In this document: one piece after another, positions 17,466 through 24,819 of the stretch
Layout: the number at the start of each line of letters is the position of its first letter
Position numbering within the stretch: position 1 is the first letter of the stretch
NCBI RefSeq assembly: GCF_947498345.1
Contig: NZ_CANMJY010000002.1
Span: forward strand, 248,001 to 312,000
Source of the DNA: an uncultured Winogradskyella sp.
Lineage (GTDB): Bacteria; Bacteroidota; Bacteroidia; Flavobacteriales; Flavobacteriaceae
Direction: 5' to 3'
DNA length: 64,000 bases
Notes under the pieces: model-generated
The model's database searches: none
What the model was told of the DNA's origin: nothing
What the model saw: only the letters and a program-made list of their open reading frames with translations
Position numbers and translations under genes: made by a program

Positions 17466-18165
17466 GGTTTTTAGTTAAAATGTTAGCAATAGCATGTTCA
17501 AAATCTTGCTGTTTAGTTTTTGCCTTTAATTCATCAATACTACCTTTAAAGTAGATTTTGCCTTCGAGGATAAATACAATTTTGTCGGCTACTTCCTCAA
17601 CAAAACTCATAATATGAGATGTAATTAAGATGGTTTTTCCTTTATTTTTTTCTACCTCAATGAGTTCTTTAAGCCGTATTAATGAGATAGGATCTAAACC
17701 TGTAGTTGGCTCATCTAAAATTATAATAGGACTATTAAACATAAACGTTAAAACAATATTTACTTTTTGTTTGGTTCCGCCAGACAGTGTACCCAGCTTT
17801 TTGTTTAAAAAAGGCTCTAATTTAAATTTCGAAATTAAGTTTTGGTCTTCATCTGTTTTACCTCTCAAATCCTTAATCATTTTAATAAGTTCACTGACTT
17901 TTAGATTGCTAGGGAAATTTGCAATTTGGGGCAAGTAATCTATTTCATGGCGATAGGCTGAGTTGTTTTTAATATTAGTGTTAAACACTTTAAGGGTTCC
18001 TCTATCAGGTATTACCATGCCGAGTATGGTTTTTATAATAGTGGTTTTTCCAGATCCATTTGGTCCTAGTACAGCAAAAATGCCACCTTCTTTAATTGAT
18101 AAATTGATACCATTAAGCACATTGTTTTTATCGAATTTTTTATATAAATCGATGATTTCTACCAT
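17458..18165 (-). CDS. nosF: NosF-type ABC transporter ATPase
   Basis: This 235-residue cytoplasmic ATPase has Walker A (GPNGSGKTT, about 34-42), Q-loop (DYLPQIANFP), signature (LSGGTKQKV) and Walker B (IIILDEPTTGLDP), followed by the H-loop His (TSHIMSF). The small size is normal for NosF. It powers conformational change of the NosDFY complex, which feeds copper (via NosL) to NosZ. The frame overlaps nosD by 7 bp and nosY by 8 bp. Confidence 0.93.
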   Translation of the reverse strand: MVEIIDLYKKFDKNNVLNGINLSIKEGGIFAVLGPNGSGKTTIIKTILGMVIPDRGTLKVFNTNIKNNSAYRHEIDYLPQIANFPSNLKVSELIKMIKDLRGKTDEDQNLISKFKLEPFLNKKLGTLSGGTKQKVNIVLTFMFNSPIIILDEPTTGLDPISLIRLKELIEVEKNKGKTILITSHIMSFVEEVADKIVFILEGKIYFKGSIDELKAKTKQQDFEHAIANILTKNHA

Positions 18166-19400
18166 GTTACCTGGGTCATTAAAGGTTGGTTATCAATTAG
18201 GTTTTCTGGTGTAAAAACGGGTGATACTTTTTCAGAAAAGTCAATTATATCTATAAACAAACTACGAAGCAAAACAATACTCTCTGGTGTACGATTTACT
18301 AAGTATGAAAAAAGCTTTACAGGTCTATAAGGTATATCTCCAATACCATCTTTGTCTAAGTCATAGCCTGTGTAATTACTCCAATAATTATTTTCAAACT
18401 TATTACTGTTTAAATTTCCTGAATAAGACAAGTCAAAAGAATTATACAAGAAATTGTTTTTAGAATAGATGTTATCGTAACATGCACCATGTACTTTTAT
18501 GGCATAGCCGTTATTTTTAAAAGTGTTTTCTATGTATGTAATTCTGTTAGTACCATCGGCATTAATACCAATAGTATTATCCTCAAAAATATTATGCTTT
18601 AATTCGGCATCATTTATTTCTTTTAGTAAGATTCCATAAGAAGCCGTTCCCCAGTTTTTCTTGAAGATATTATTATACATTTTTATCTTCTTTGAAAACA
18701 TAACAGCAACACCAGCCCCATTAGCTTTGAATGTGTTATTCTCATAAGTATTGTCATTTGAGAACATAAAATGTAGCCCATATCTCATATTTTCAGTAGA
18801 ATAATTGTTGGAAATGTAACTGTTGCTCCCAAATTCCAGATATATACCATCACGCATTCGTCTTACGTCATTATTAGTGATTTTTATATGCTCACAGTGC
18901 CAAAGATGAATAGCATTGCCAGAATCTGCTTCGGCTAAACCTTCACCAGAAATGGTGTTATTATGTATAATGCCGTCTTTTGACTTCTGAATTAAAAACC
19001 CAAAAAATGCATTTTCCACCGTAATATTTTCGATTAGGAAGTCATAGGATTTAAAAAGTAAAACAGCAGCATATTCTTTAGTATAGCTTACTTCTATGTT
19101 TTTAATGGTGAGGTTTTTAATAATAATATCGGTTGCTTCAACAGAAAACCCATAACCATTTTGTTGTGTGTCTATAATAGTACCTTCTTCTCCAGTGATA
19201 TGGAGTGATTTTTTGTAAATAATTAAGTTAGATTCTTTGTAAAGTCCTTTTTTTATGAAAATACGATCGCCACTTTGAGAGCTATCAATTGCTCCTTGTA
19301 TAGTTTTATAATCACAATCTGCTTTGCAAACAGTAAGTGTTTGTGCTGACGCAAAGCAGGTTGAAATTAAAAGCAGAAGTATACCTAATTGTATTTTCAT
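18159..19400 (-). CDS. nosD: NosD, periplasmic beta-helix copper-assembly protein
   Basis: This 413-residue protein has a signal peptide (LLLISTCFASAQ) and a right-handed parallel beta-helix made of repeated Asn-rich turns (such as ITNNDVRRM, YISNNYSTEN, YENNTFKANG). NosD is the periplasmic subunit of NosDFY, which takes Cu(I) from NosL and passes it to apo-NosZ. The C-terminal part has the usual NYWSNYTGYDLDKDGIGDIPY calcium-loop-like segment, then a short helix that would contact NosY. It starts 9 bp after nosL. Confidence 0.94.
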   Translation of the reverse strand: MKIQLGILLLLISTCFASAQTLTVCKADCDYKTIQGAIDSSQSGDRIFIKKGLYKESNLIIYKKSLHITGEEGTIIDTQQNGYGFSVEATDIIIKNLTIKNIEVSYTKEYAAVLLFKSYDFLIENITVENAFFGFLIQKSKDGIIHNNTISGEGLAEADSGNAIHLWHCEHIKITNNDVRRMRDGIYLEFGSNSYISNNYSTENMRYGLHFMFSNDNTYENNTFKANGAGVAVMFSKKIKMYNNIFKKNWGTASYGILLKEINDAELKHNIFEDNTIGINADGTNRITYIENTFKNNGYAIKVHGACYDNIYSKNNFLYNSFDLSYSGNLNSNKFENNYWSNYTGYDLDKDGIGDIPYRPVKLFSYLVNRTPESIVLLRSLFIDIIDFSEKVSPVFTPENLIDNQPLMTQVTW

Positions 19401-19409
19401 ACCTTCAAG

Positions 19410-19838
19410 TTAGTTAAGTTTTTTGAATATACCTCTCCAGTCATAGAATTCAGCATCTCTATTATCAATTGTTGTTTTAGCTTGTGATAAAGATATGAAC
19501 CCAGTAAGATTAGCACCCATTGGGCTTGTAATTTCTTCGCATACAACATAACTAGCTGTTTTTGCATTAATCATAATGCCTGGTGTATTGTAGTTAGTAA
19601 TTAAAAGATTACTTTCTGGGACAAGTTCTTGTTTATCATCTAAAAATCTAATCATACACTCAATTGCATCGAACTTAAATTGTTTGCCTTTACCCGTAAC
19701 CATTTGAGCTGCATGTGTTTTTGTAACGATTGTCATTTGGCAATAGTTGCACATATCTGTACCATAGTTTATAGATTCTGGTGTTTTACTGCATCCTAAG
19801 GTTAAAGAAAGAGCTAACAAAAGTCCAAGGTGTTTCAT
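19410..19838 (-). CDS. nosL: NosL, Cu(I) chaperone lipoprotein
   Basis: The 142-residue form starting at 19838 is a lipoprotein (lipobox LTLGC, Cys16) with the NosL copper motif MCNYCQM (Met29, Cys30, Cys33, Met35) and the family core KQFKFDAIECMIRFL. A longer frame to 19874 is rejected because it puts 12 polar residues before the signal peptide. The chosen ATG overlaps the stop of the upstream gene in ATGA, a classic coupled start. NosL binds Cu(I) in the periplasm and docks on NosDFY. Confidence 0.93.
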   Translation of the reverse strand: MKHLGLLLALSLTLGCSKTPESINYGTDMCNYCQMTIVTKTHAAQMVTGKGKQFKFDAIECMIRFLDDKQELVPESNLLITNYNTPGIMINAKTASYVVCEEITSPMGANLTGFISLSQAKTTIDNRDAEFYDWRGIFKKLN

Positions 19839-20452
19839 GCTTTTAAAGATTTCATTTTTTTGTTGCCAAGCCAAAAAGCTACCAAGGTTAAGAACATTCC
19901 AAATCCCATCATGTAAGCTCCAGTATGAGGGTATGAGTGTGCAACGAAATTTAGAATATTTTTTGTACCAAATAAAGGAGGTTTATAGCTTAAAGGATTT
20001 CCATCGGCATCTGTCATTTTCATAATAGCTTTAGGGTCTAAATTGGTGCCATAATCTACCATCCATGCATTAAAGTCATACATACCTAAAATTCCTAAAA
20101 TACACATAAGAATGAGCCAGGCTATAAACCATTTTGGCGAAATACCTTTAAAGAACCCCAATAAACCAATAAACATCCCCAAAATAGCCATACCTCCAAC
20201 TATTTTCGGAAAGGCACTAAACTCCCACATTTCATGAGATTTCGGTAACTTACGCATACCAATATAGTGGTTAAGTCCATCGATATTTTGCAAGTCGTGT
20301 TTTTTTTTACCCTCTAGACCATTGAGATGAATGTTCATTCCAATACCGTTTGGGTATTGTGGAGCTTCCAGCTCAATGCTCCATAAAGGATATACAAATA
20401 ATCCTAGTAATAGTGCTGAGCCTATTATCATTATTATACTTGCGGGTTTCAT
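19835..20452 (-). CDS. Four-helix membrane protein of the nos operon (NosB-like position)
   Basis: The 205-residue protein has four predicted helices (about 5-26, 80-100, 108-130, 180-200 of the trimmed form). A His/Met-containing periplasmic loop lies between helices 1 and 2 (MNIHLNGLEGKKKHDL, DGLNHYIGMRKL), and a second periplasmic segment precedes helix 4 (HSYPHTG). I start it at 20452, since the longer frame (20497) would translate through a strong hairpin at 20471-20497. Clade II nos clusters carry a membrane gene (nosB) right after nosZ with unknown role; the position matches, but I cannot confirm homology. It may help electron or copper supply. Confidence 0.75.
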   Translation of the reverse strand: MKPASIIMIIGSALLLGLFVYPLWSIELEAPQYPNGIGMNIHLNGLEGKKKHDLQNIDGLNHYIGMRKLPKSHEMWEFSAFPKIVGGMAILGMFIGLLGFFKGISPKWFIAWLILMCILGILGMYDFNAWMVDYGTNLDPKAIMKMTDADGNPLSYKPPLFGTKNILNFVAHSYPHTGAYMMGFGMFLTLVAFWLGNKKMKSLKA

Positions 20453-20470
20453 AAACTTTGATTTAAAAGA

Positions 20471-20497
20471 ATGGGCGAGTAGAAATAACTCGCCCAT
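20471..20497 (-). other. Hairpin between nosZ and the downstream nos genes
   Basis: A perfect 10-bp stem (ATGGGCGAGT / ACTCGCCCAT) with a 7-nt loop lies 45 bp after the nosZ stop. On the minus strand the tail is only TCTTTT, so it should stop polymerase weakly at best. It may protect the nosZ 3' end or partly attenuate transcription, giving more NosZ than assembly factors. Confidence 0.5.
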
Positions 20498-20541
20498 TTT
20501 GAGTTAAATAACATTTAAAACACTAAAACTATCTAACTTTA

Positions 20542-22491
20542 TTATTCATCTAGTGTGAATTTAAGTGGTGTATTAGAATTTGCTGCAGACACTCTTATAT
20601 ATCCTTGCATTTCTTGATGTAAAGCAGAGCAGAAATCCGTACAATAGAATGGCCAAACACCTTCACGTTTAGGTTCCCATATGATAGTTTTGGTTTGTCC
20701 TGGCATTACTAAAATCTCTGATGTATTGGCACCAATAATTGAGAAACCATGTGGGACATCAAAGTCTTGTTCTAAATTAGTCATATGCAGATATACTTTA
20801 TCTCCAACCTTAACACCTTCTATATTATCTGGCGAAAAGTGACTACGAATCATTGTCATGCTTATATGGACTTCGTTACCATTACGCGTTACTTTAGCTT
20901 CACTCTCACTTTTTGCAGCATAAGGATGCTCATTCTCGGATAGTTCGTAGTATTTTTTGCTCTTATCTTTAATGATATCGGCTCTAATACCTGCGGCATA
21001 ATGAGGTTCACCATGAGTAGGGAAATCAGATAATAACTCCATTTTATCACCACTAATATCATATAACTGAGCGGAGTGTTCTAACTCAGGTCCAGTAGGT
21101 AAGTATCGGTCTTTAGTAATCTTATTCATTGCAACCATATATTTACCAAATGGTTTTCTAGAGTTACCTCCTGGAATCATAAGATGACCTACAGAGTAGA
21201 ATGTAGGTTGTCTATCAAGTACTTCCCAAGTCCCTAGCTTCCATTTTACAACTTCAGATGAGATAAAGAATGTGGTGTAGGCATTTCCCTTTCCGTCAAA
21301 CTCAGTATGTAACGGGCCTAAGCCAGGCTGTGCTACCACACCGGCTATTGTGTTTTCATAACTTAATACAGGTATTCCATAAGAATCATCCACAAAATCC
21401 TTGTTTTTTATTGCGGTTTGAATTTTTTCAAAAGAATACACACTTAAATCTGTAGATAATTTACCACTACCAATGATATATTCTCCAGAAGGATCAACAT
21501 CACAACCATGAGGCGATTTTGGAATTGGGATATAGAATACAGCTCCTTCCACTTCTCTTGGGTCAACCATTGTAACACCTTCTTTCATAGTAGATGTGGC
21601 GGTATGCGTTTTTTCATCATATACATTATGGGCGTATGTTCCTGGGGCTTTTTCGCCACCACCATTTTTAACATACTCTACAATTTTTTGCCAATTAACA
21701 GCAGCGATATAGTCTTTGTCATTTTGCGAAGCATTTACCTCCATCAGCGTATTAGCTTCTTCTGTGTTATAACTGGTGAAGAAGAACCAGCCATGGGATT
21801 TATTACGTCCAGGATGTGCTAAATCGTAATTAAAACCTGGCATGTTTAATTGAAATTCTAAATTCATCCTACCGTTATCGGCAATACTTACAAATGAAAG
21901 CGGGCCTTTAAATTGTCCCTTCATTTCATTAATTGGCATATCACGTTGTGGATTAGGAACTGCAAAACGTGTACCTGCGACAATGTATTCTGTATTTTCA
22001 GTTACAAATGAAGAGGCATGATTACCAGCACTGTTAGGTAACTCAATAATTTCTTCAGTTTCAAATGTAGTAAGACTTATACGTGCTATACGTGGTGTGT
22101 TGTTTTCATTGATAAAAATCCATCTTCCATCAAGTTCACCATTAGTTTGCGAAATATCCGGATGGTGAGCATCACCCCAAGGCACAAAACCAAATGATGT
22201 ATTTAACATTGGTTTTGTTTCTTCAGAGTATCCGTAACCAGATGTTGGGAATTGAGAAAATACAGGGATCTCTTTAAGCATTCTGCCACTTGGAAGACCA
22301 GCAACAGTAATATTACCACTATAACCTCCCGAAAAGAAAGCATAGTACTCGTCATGTTCACCTGGTGCAACATATACTTTTTCAGCCTTACTCGAAGACA
22401 TAGCACCAGAATTGCTGTCATTGTTATTGCCACAATTTGTCATAAAGATAAGAGTAGCAATACCCAATATATATTTACCTATTTTAGCCAT
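20542..22491 (-). CDS. nosZ: Nitrous oxide reductase, clade II (NosZ)
   Basis: This 649-residue multicopper enzyme reduces N2O to N2 outside the cytoplasm. It has a Sec/lipoprotein signal (lipobox IFMTNC, Cys20) and no twin-arginine motif, the mark of clade II (atypical) NosZ. The N-terminal seven-bladed propeller carries the CuZ histidines (DAHHPD with His109/His110, and further His in SPHGCD, PLHTEF and EPHY). The C-terminal cupredoxin domain carries CuA: His581 plus Cys617, Cys621, His625 and Met628 in the order CTDFCSALHQEM. All ligands I can check are present. It is the third gene of the minus-strand run and is followed by a hairpin. Confidence 0.97.
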   Translation of the reverse strand: MAKIGKYILGIATLIFMTNCGNNNDSNSGAMSSSKAEKVYVAPGEHDEYYAFFSGGYSGNITVAGLPSGRMLKEIPVFSQFPTSGYGYSEETKPMLNTSFGFVPWGDAHHPDISQTNGELDGRWIFINENNTPRIARISLTTFETEEIIELPNSAGNHASSFVTENTEYIVAGTRFAVPNPQRDMPINEMKGQFKGPLSFVSIADNGRMNLEFQLNMPGFNYDLAHPGRNKSHGWFFFTSYNTEEANTLMEVNASQNDKDYIAAVNWQKIVEYVKNGGGEKAPGTYAHNVYDEKTHTATSTMKEGVTMVDPREVEGAVFYIPIPKSPHGCDVDPSGEYIIGSGKLSTDLSVYSFEKIQTAIKNKDFVDDSYGIPVLSYENTIAGVVAQPGLGPLHTEFDGKGNAYTTFFISSEVVKWKLGTWEVLDRQPTFYSVGHLMIPGGNSRKPFGKYMVAMNKITKDRYLPTGPELEHSAQLYDISGDKMELLSDFPTHGEPHYAAGIRADIIKDKSKKYYELSENEHPYAAKSESEAKVTRNGNEVHISMTMIRSHFSPDNIEGVKVGDKVYLHMTNLEQDFDVPHGFSIIGANTSEILVMPGQTKTIIWEPKREGVWPFYCTDFCSALHQEMQGYIRVSAANSNTPLKFTLDE

Positions 22492-22519
22492 ATAATTTTG
22501 TTTTAATGAGTTGATTTAT

Positions 22520-23104
22520 TTAGTCTTTTGGTAAAATGACACTCTCAGTAACGTGTACCCAGCCATTACTTACGTTTACTGTTCCTATGATTTTTACACC
22601 ATCTATAAATAATTCGCCATCCTTTTCAGTAACTTCTAAATATTTACCTGAGGCCATATAAAGTTTACGTTTCTTTTTGGCATTCTTTTTTAACATATCA
22701 ACTGGGTAATTTGCAGGAGCTACATGGTGTGTTAGTATAAAGGCTAGCTTACTTTTATTTTCAGGTTTTAATAAATTATTAAGTGTCGTTTCATCTATTT
22801 TAGCAAAGGCATCATTATTAGGTGCAAACACAGTAAGTGGGCCAACATTAACCAAGGCATTTTCAACACCAGCCGCTTGTACTGCAGCTACTAAAGTTGA
22901 ATGATCTTCTGATTGAATAGCCAGCTGTAATGCATTAGGAGTACCACCTTCATCTTTAATGAATGCTTGTCCTGTTTTTTCAGTCGAAGTTTCATTTTTT
23001 GGATTTTCGTTAGTTGTGTTTTCAGATGTTTTTGTACTGTTATTACAAGCAACAAAACACACTAAAAGCACAACAAATAATAAAAATTTGATTAGTGTTT
23101 TCAT
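22520..23104 (-). CDS. Fasciclin-domain lipoprotein in the nos operon
   Basis: This 194-residue lipoprotein (lipobox CFVAC, Cys20) has a Thr/Asn/Glu-rich linker and then one fasciclin (FAS1) domain (about 55-192). The signature segments are LVAAVQAAGVENALVNVGPLTVFAPNNDAFAKI and LTHHVAPANYPVDML, ending with INGTVNVSNGWVHV-like strand and ESVILP. FAS1 domains mediate adhesion or protein contacts. A copy between the cytochrome and nosZ suggests a scaffold for periplasmic Nos proteins, though direct evidence is absent. Spacing to nosZ is 28 bp with no terminator. Confidence 0.9.
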   Translation of the reverse strand: MKTLIKFLLFVVLLVCFVACNNSTKTSENTTNENPKNETSTEKTGQAFIKDEGGTPNALQLAIQSEDHSTLVAAVQAAGVENALVNVGPLTVFAPNNDAFAKIDETTLNNLLKPENKSKLAFILTHHVAPANYPVDMLKKNAKKKRKLYMASGKYLEVTEKDGELFIDGVKIIGTVNVSNGWVHVTESVILPKD

Positions 23105-23129
23105 TGGTTTTATTTTTTATGTTAATAGC

Positions 23130-23609
23130 TTAAAGTGTTCTGAAATATTCAAGAACTGCTCTGGCTTCTTCCTTTGTTAAGTTTTGATTTGCCATTGGGG
23201 AACCATTAAATTCTATAAGAAGGTCTTTTGCTAATTGATCTTCTTTCACCATTTCTTCTGGGTTTAGAATCATATTCATTACCCACTCTGGAGTACGGCG
23301 CTCTAAAATGCCTTTAGGGGAAGGACCAATAAATTTTTTCTCTGCTTTATGACAGGCAGTACACATTTTGTCGTAAACTTCTTTACCATGTGCGGCCATA
23401 TTTTTGTCAACTACCAGACCTAAATCTACAGATGTAATAGGTCCAATACCCTTATTGTTTAGATCTACTCGTTTTGAAGCGGGTTCTTTCACTTCTTTTT
23501 TTTCAGGTTCTTTTTTACCATAAGAAGGTTCGTCTTTTTTGTCACTTCCGCCACAACTAAATAAAATTAGTGTGATAATTAACGTTAAAAATTTTAGTGC
23601 TTTTTTCAT
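23130..23609 (-). CDS. Monoheme c-type cytochrome lipoprotein, probable electron donor to NosZ
   Basis: This 159-residue lipoprotein (lipobox LFSC, Cys19) has a Lys/Glu/Pro-rich linker and a single class I cytochrome c domain. The heme is attached at CTACH (Cys83, Cys86, His87), and the distal Met is probably the one in GSPMANQNLT near 138. As the first gene of the nos run, 25 bp before the fasciclin gene, it is the natural donor of electrons to the CuA centre. Clade II clusters without NosR commonly carry such cytochromes. Its promoter has a -7 box at 23632-23639 and an Fnr-type site. Confidence 0.92.
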   Translation of the reverse strand: MKKALKFLTLIITLILFSCGGSDKKDEPSYGKKEPEKKEVKEPASKRVDLNNKGIGPITSVDLGLVVDKNMAAHGKEVYDKMCTACHKAEKKFIGPSPKGILERRTPEWVMNMILNPEEMVKEDQLAKDLLIEFNGSPMANQNLTKEEARAVLEYFRTL

Positions 23610-23631
23610 TAGAATCTATATTTAGATGAAG

Positions 23632-23639
23632 CAAATATA
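23632..23639 (-). promoter_or_regulatory. -7 box of the nos gene run
   Basis: The minus strand reads TATATTTG, a full match to TAnnTTTG, 22 bp before the cytochrome start codon. No -33 TTTG is seen at the proper distance, as expected for an activator-dependent promoter. Confidence 0.6.
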
Positions 23640-23657
23640 GACGCGAGATTGTGAATA

Positions 23658-23679
23658 AAATATGATAAAAATCATATTT
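23658..23679. promoter_or_regulatory. Candidate Crp/Fnr-type site of the nos promoter
   Basis: Perfect inverted repeat AAATATGAT-N4-ATCATATTT. The core TGAT-N4-ATCA is the core of Fnr/Dnr-type sites (TTGAT-N4-ATCAA). Its centre (23668.5) lies about 41 bp from the predicted starts of both divergent transcripts, the class II activator position. Confidence 0.6.
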
Positions 23680-23698
23680 AAGATAAAAAAGTCTTTTT

Positions 23699-23706
23699 TA
23701 TCTTTG
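23699..23706 (+). promoter_or_regulatory. -7 box of the Rrf2 regulator gene
   Basis: TATCTTTG matches TAnnTTTG, 22 bp before the ATG at 23729. There is no recognisable -33 TTTG; the Fnr-type repeat occupies that region. Confidence 0.55.
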
Positions 23707-23728
23707 TCTTAGATAATTTAATACGTTT

Positions 23729-24160
23729 ATGTTTTCTAATTCAACTAAATACGCGATAAAAGCTACGCTTTATCTAGCTGTAAATTCTTCAGAAAATGAA
23801 AAAGTAGTGATTAGCGATATTGCAAAACCCATCAATGTTCCAAAAGCCTATATTGCTAAAATATTACAAGCTTTATCAAAAAAAAATCTTATTTCATCTA
23901 CTAAAGGCCCAAAAGGAGGGTTTTATATAAGTGAAGAGAACAAACAAGTAAAAATTGCTGAGATAGTTAATGCAATAGATGGAGAAACACGTATTAATTC
24001 TTGTTTGTTAAGTTTAAAAGAATGTGATAGCGGTAATCCATGTTCTTTACATCATTTAGTATATAAAGAAAAACAGTTAATAATAGAAAGGTTAGGAAGT
24101 ACTAGCTTAGAAGAGTTAGCCAAACATATTAAAAGTGGAAAATCTGTTTTGCCTTTATAA
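23729..24160 (+). CDS. Rrf2-family transcription regulator with Fe-S cysteines
   Basis: This 143-residue regulator has an N-terminal winged helix (about 8-80, with TKYAIKATLYLA and KILQALSKKNLISSTKGPKGGF) and a cysteine trio Cys92, Cys99, Cys105 (CX6CX5C). This arrangement in IscR and NsrR holds an iron-sulfur cluster that senses NO, oxygen or cluster status. Divergent placement from the nos genes and the shared operator region point to control of N2O reduction, perhaps by NO. NsrR versus IscR versus another subgroup cannot be told from sequence alone. Confidence 0.88.
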   Translation: MFSNSTKYAIKATLYLAVNSSENEKVVISDIAKPINVPKAYIAKILQALSKKNLISSTKGPKGGFYISEENKQVKIAEIVNAIDGETRINSCLLSLKECDSGNPCSLHHLVYKEKQLIIERLGSTSLEELAKHIKSGKSVLPL

Positions 24161-24162
24161 AA

Positions 24163-24708
24163 TTAAAACCAAAATCTAACAAAAGGCATCCAGGCTTGGT
24201 TTTGAATACTCTTATCTTCATCATATAAAATATCATATCTAACTCCAAAAGTCACATTACCACTGCGGTATCCAGCGCCTAAAAATAAGGCTGGATACCA
24301 ATAGTTGTCGTCGACATTGGCCACAAATTGTTCATCAAAATCTCTATCGACGTACAATTGTTCAAATTCGGTAGAAATTTGTAATTCAGGGTAAGGGTTA
24401 AAAAGCCCAATGATGCTTCCACCAATAACTGTAGATTTAAAGACATCGCGTTCAGAACTGTATTGAAAGTTTAAACCAACTCCTGTTGAAACATAAGCAT
24501 TATACCTATACAAAGTAGCTGGCGCTATAGCTCCGCTAAAAAACCCATCTCCAAAATTTAATCCAAGCCCTCCCCCAAATTGTACATTTTCCCAAAAACT
24601 GCTTTTATTTGAATCATATTGAGCTAATGAGGTATTGCTAAATACTAGTGTTAAAATGATACAGACTATTATCTTATTACTAAGCTTGGTATGGAGTTTT
24701 ATCATCAT
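24163..24708 (-). CDS. Outer-membrane beta-barrel protein, unknown function
   Basis: This 181-residue protein has a signal peptide (FSNTSLAQ) and a mature part of alternating hydrophobic strands with Gly/aromatic turns, ending in a terminal Phe (WMPFVRFWF), as in outer-membrane barrels. Predicted 8 strands. Members of this family next to sucA are sometimes labelled alpha-ketoglutarate decarboxylase in Flavobacteriaceae, but nothing here resembles a thiamine enzyme, so that label looks like transfer from the neighbour. The start could be either of the two first Met codons. Confidence 0.75.
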   Translation of the reverse strand: MMIKLHTKLSNKIIVCIILTLVFSNTSLAQYDSNKSSFWENVQFGGGLGLNFGDGFFSGAIAPATLYRYNAYVSTGVGLNFQYSSERDVFKSTVIGGSIIGLFNPYPELQISTEFEQLYVDRDFDEQFVANVDDNYWYPALFLGAGYRSGNVTFGVRYDILYDEDKSIQNQAWMPFVRFWF

Positions 24709-24772
24709 TAAATACGTGCATTTCTAATTGTTATAAATATAATAAAACCACATCTATTTTTTGTAAAAGTTG

Positions 24773-24780
24773 TATTTTTG
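24773..24780 (+). promoter_or_regulatory. -7 box of sucA
   Basis: TATTTTTG matches TAnnTTTG, 39 bp before the sucA start codon. Confidence 0.5.
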
Positions 24781-24819
24781 AAGAAATTTTGTTGAAACGA
24801 CAACGTCTCGTAAAAAATA

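Noticed and set aside
17630..17938. Open frame antisense to nosF (102 codons)
   Set aside because: It is a shadow of a well-supported ATPase with intact Walker motifs; its composition is not protein-like and no promoter box precedes it.
21508..21822. Open frame antisense to nosZ (104 codons)
   Set aside because: It lies fully within nosZ, whose copper ligands are all intact; no start signal.
24163..24708. Label alpha-ketoglutarate decarboxylase for the barrel gene next to sucA
   Set aside because: The protein has a signal peptide and an outer-membrane strand ending in Phe; no thiamine-enzyme motif is present.
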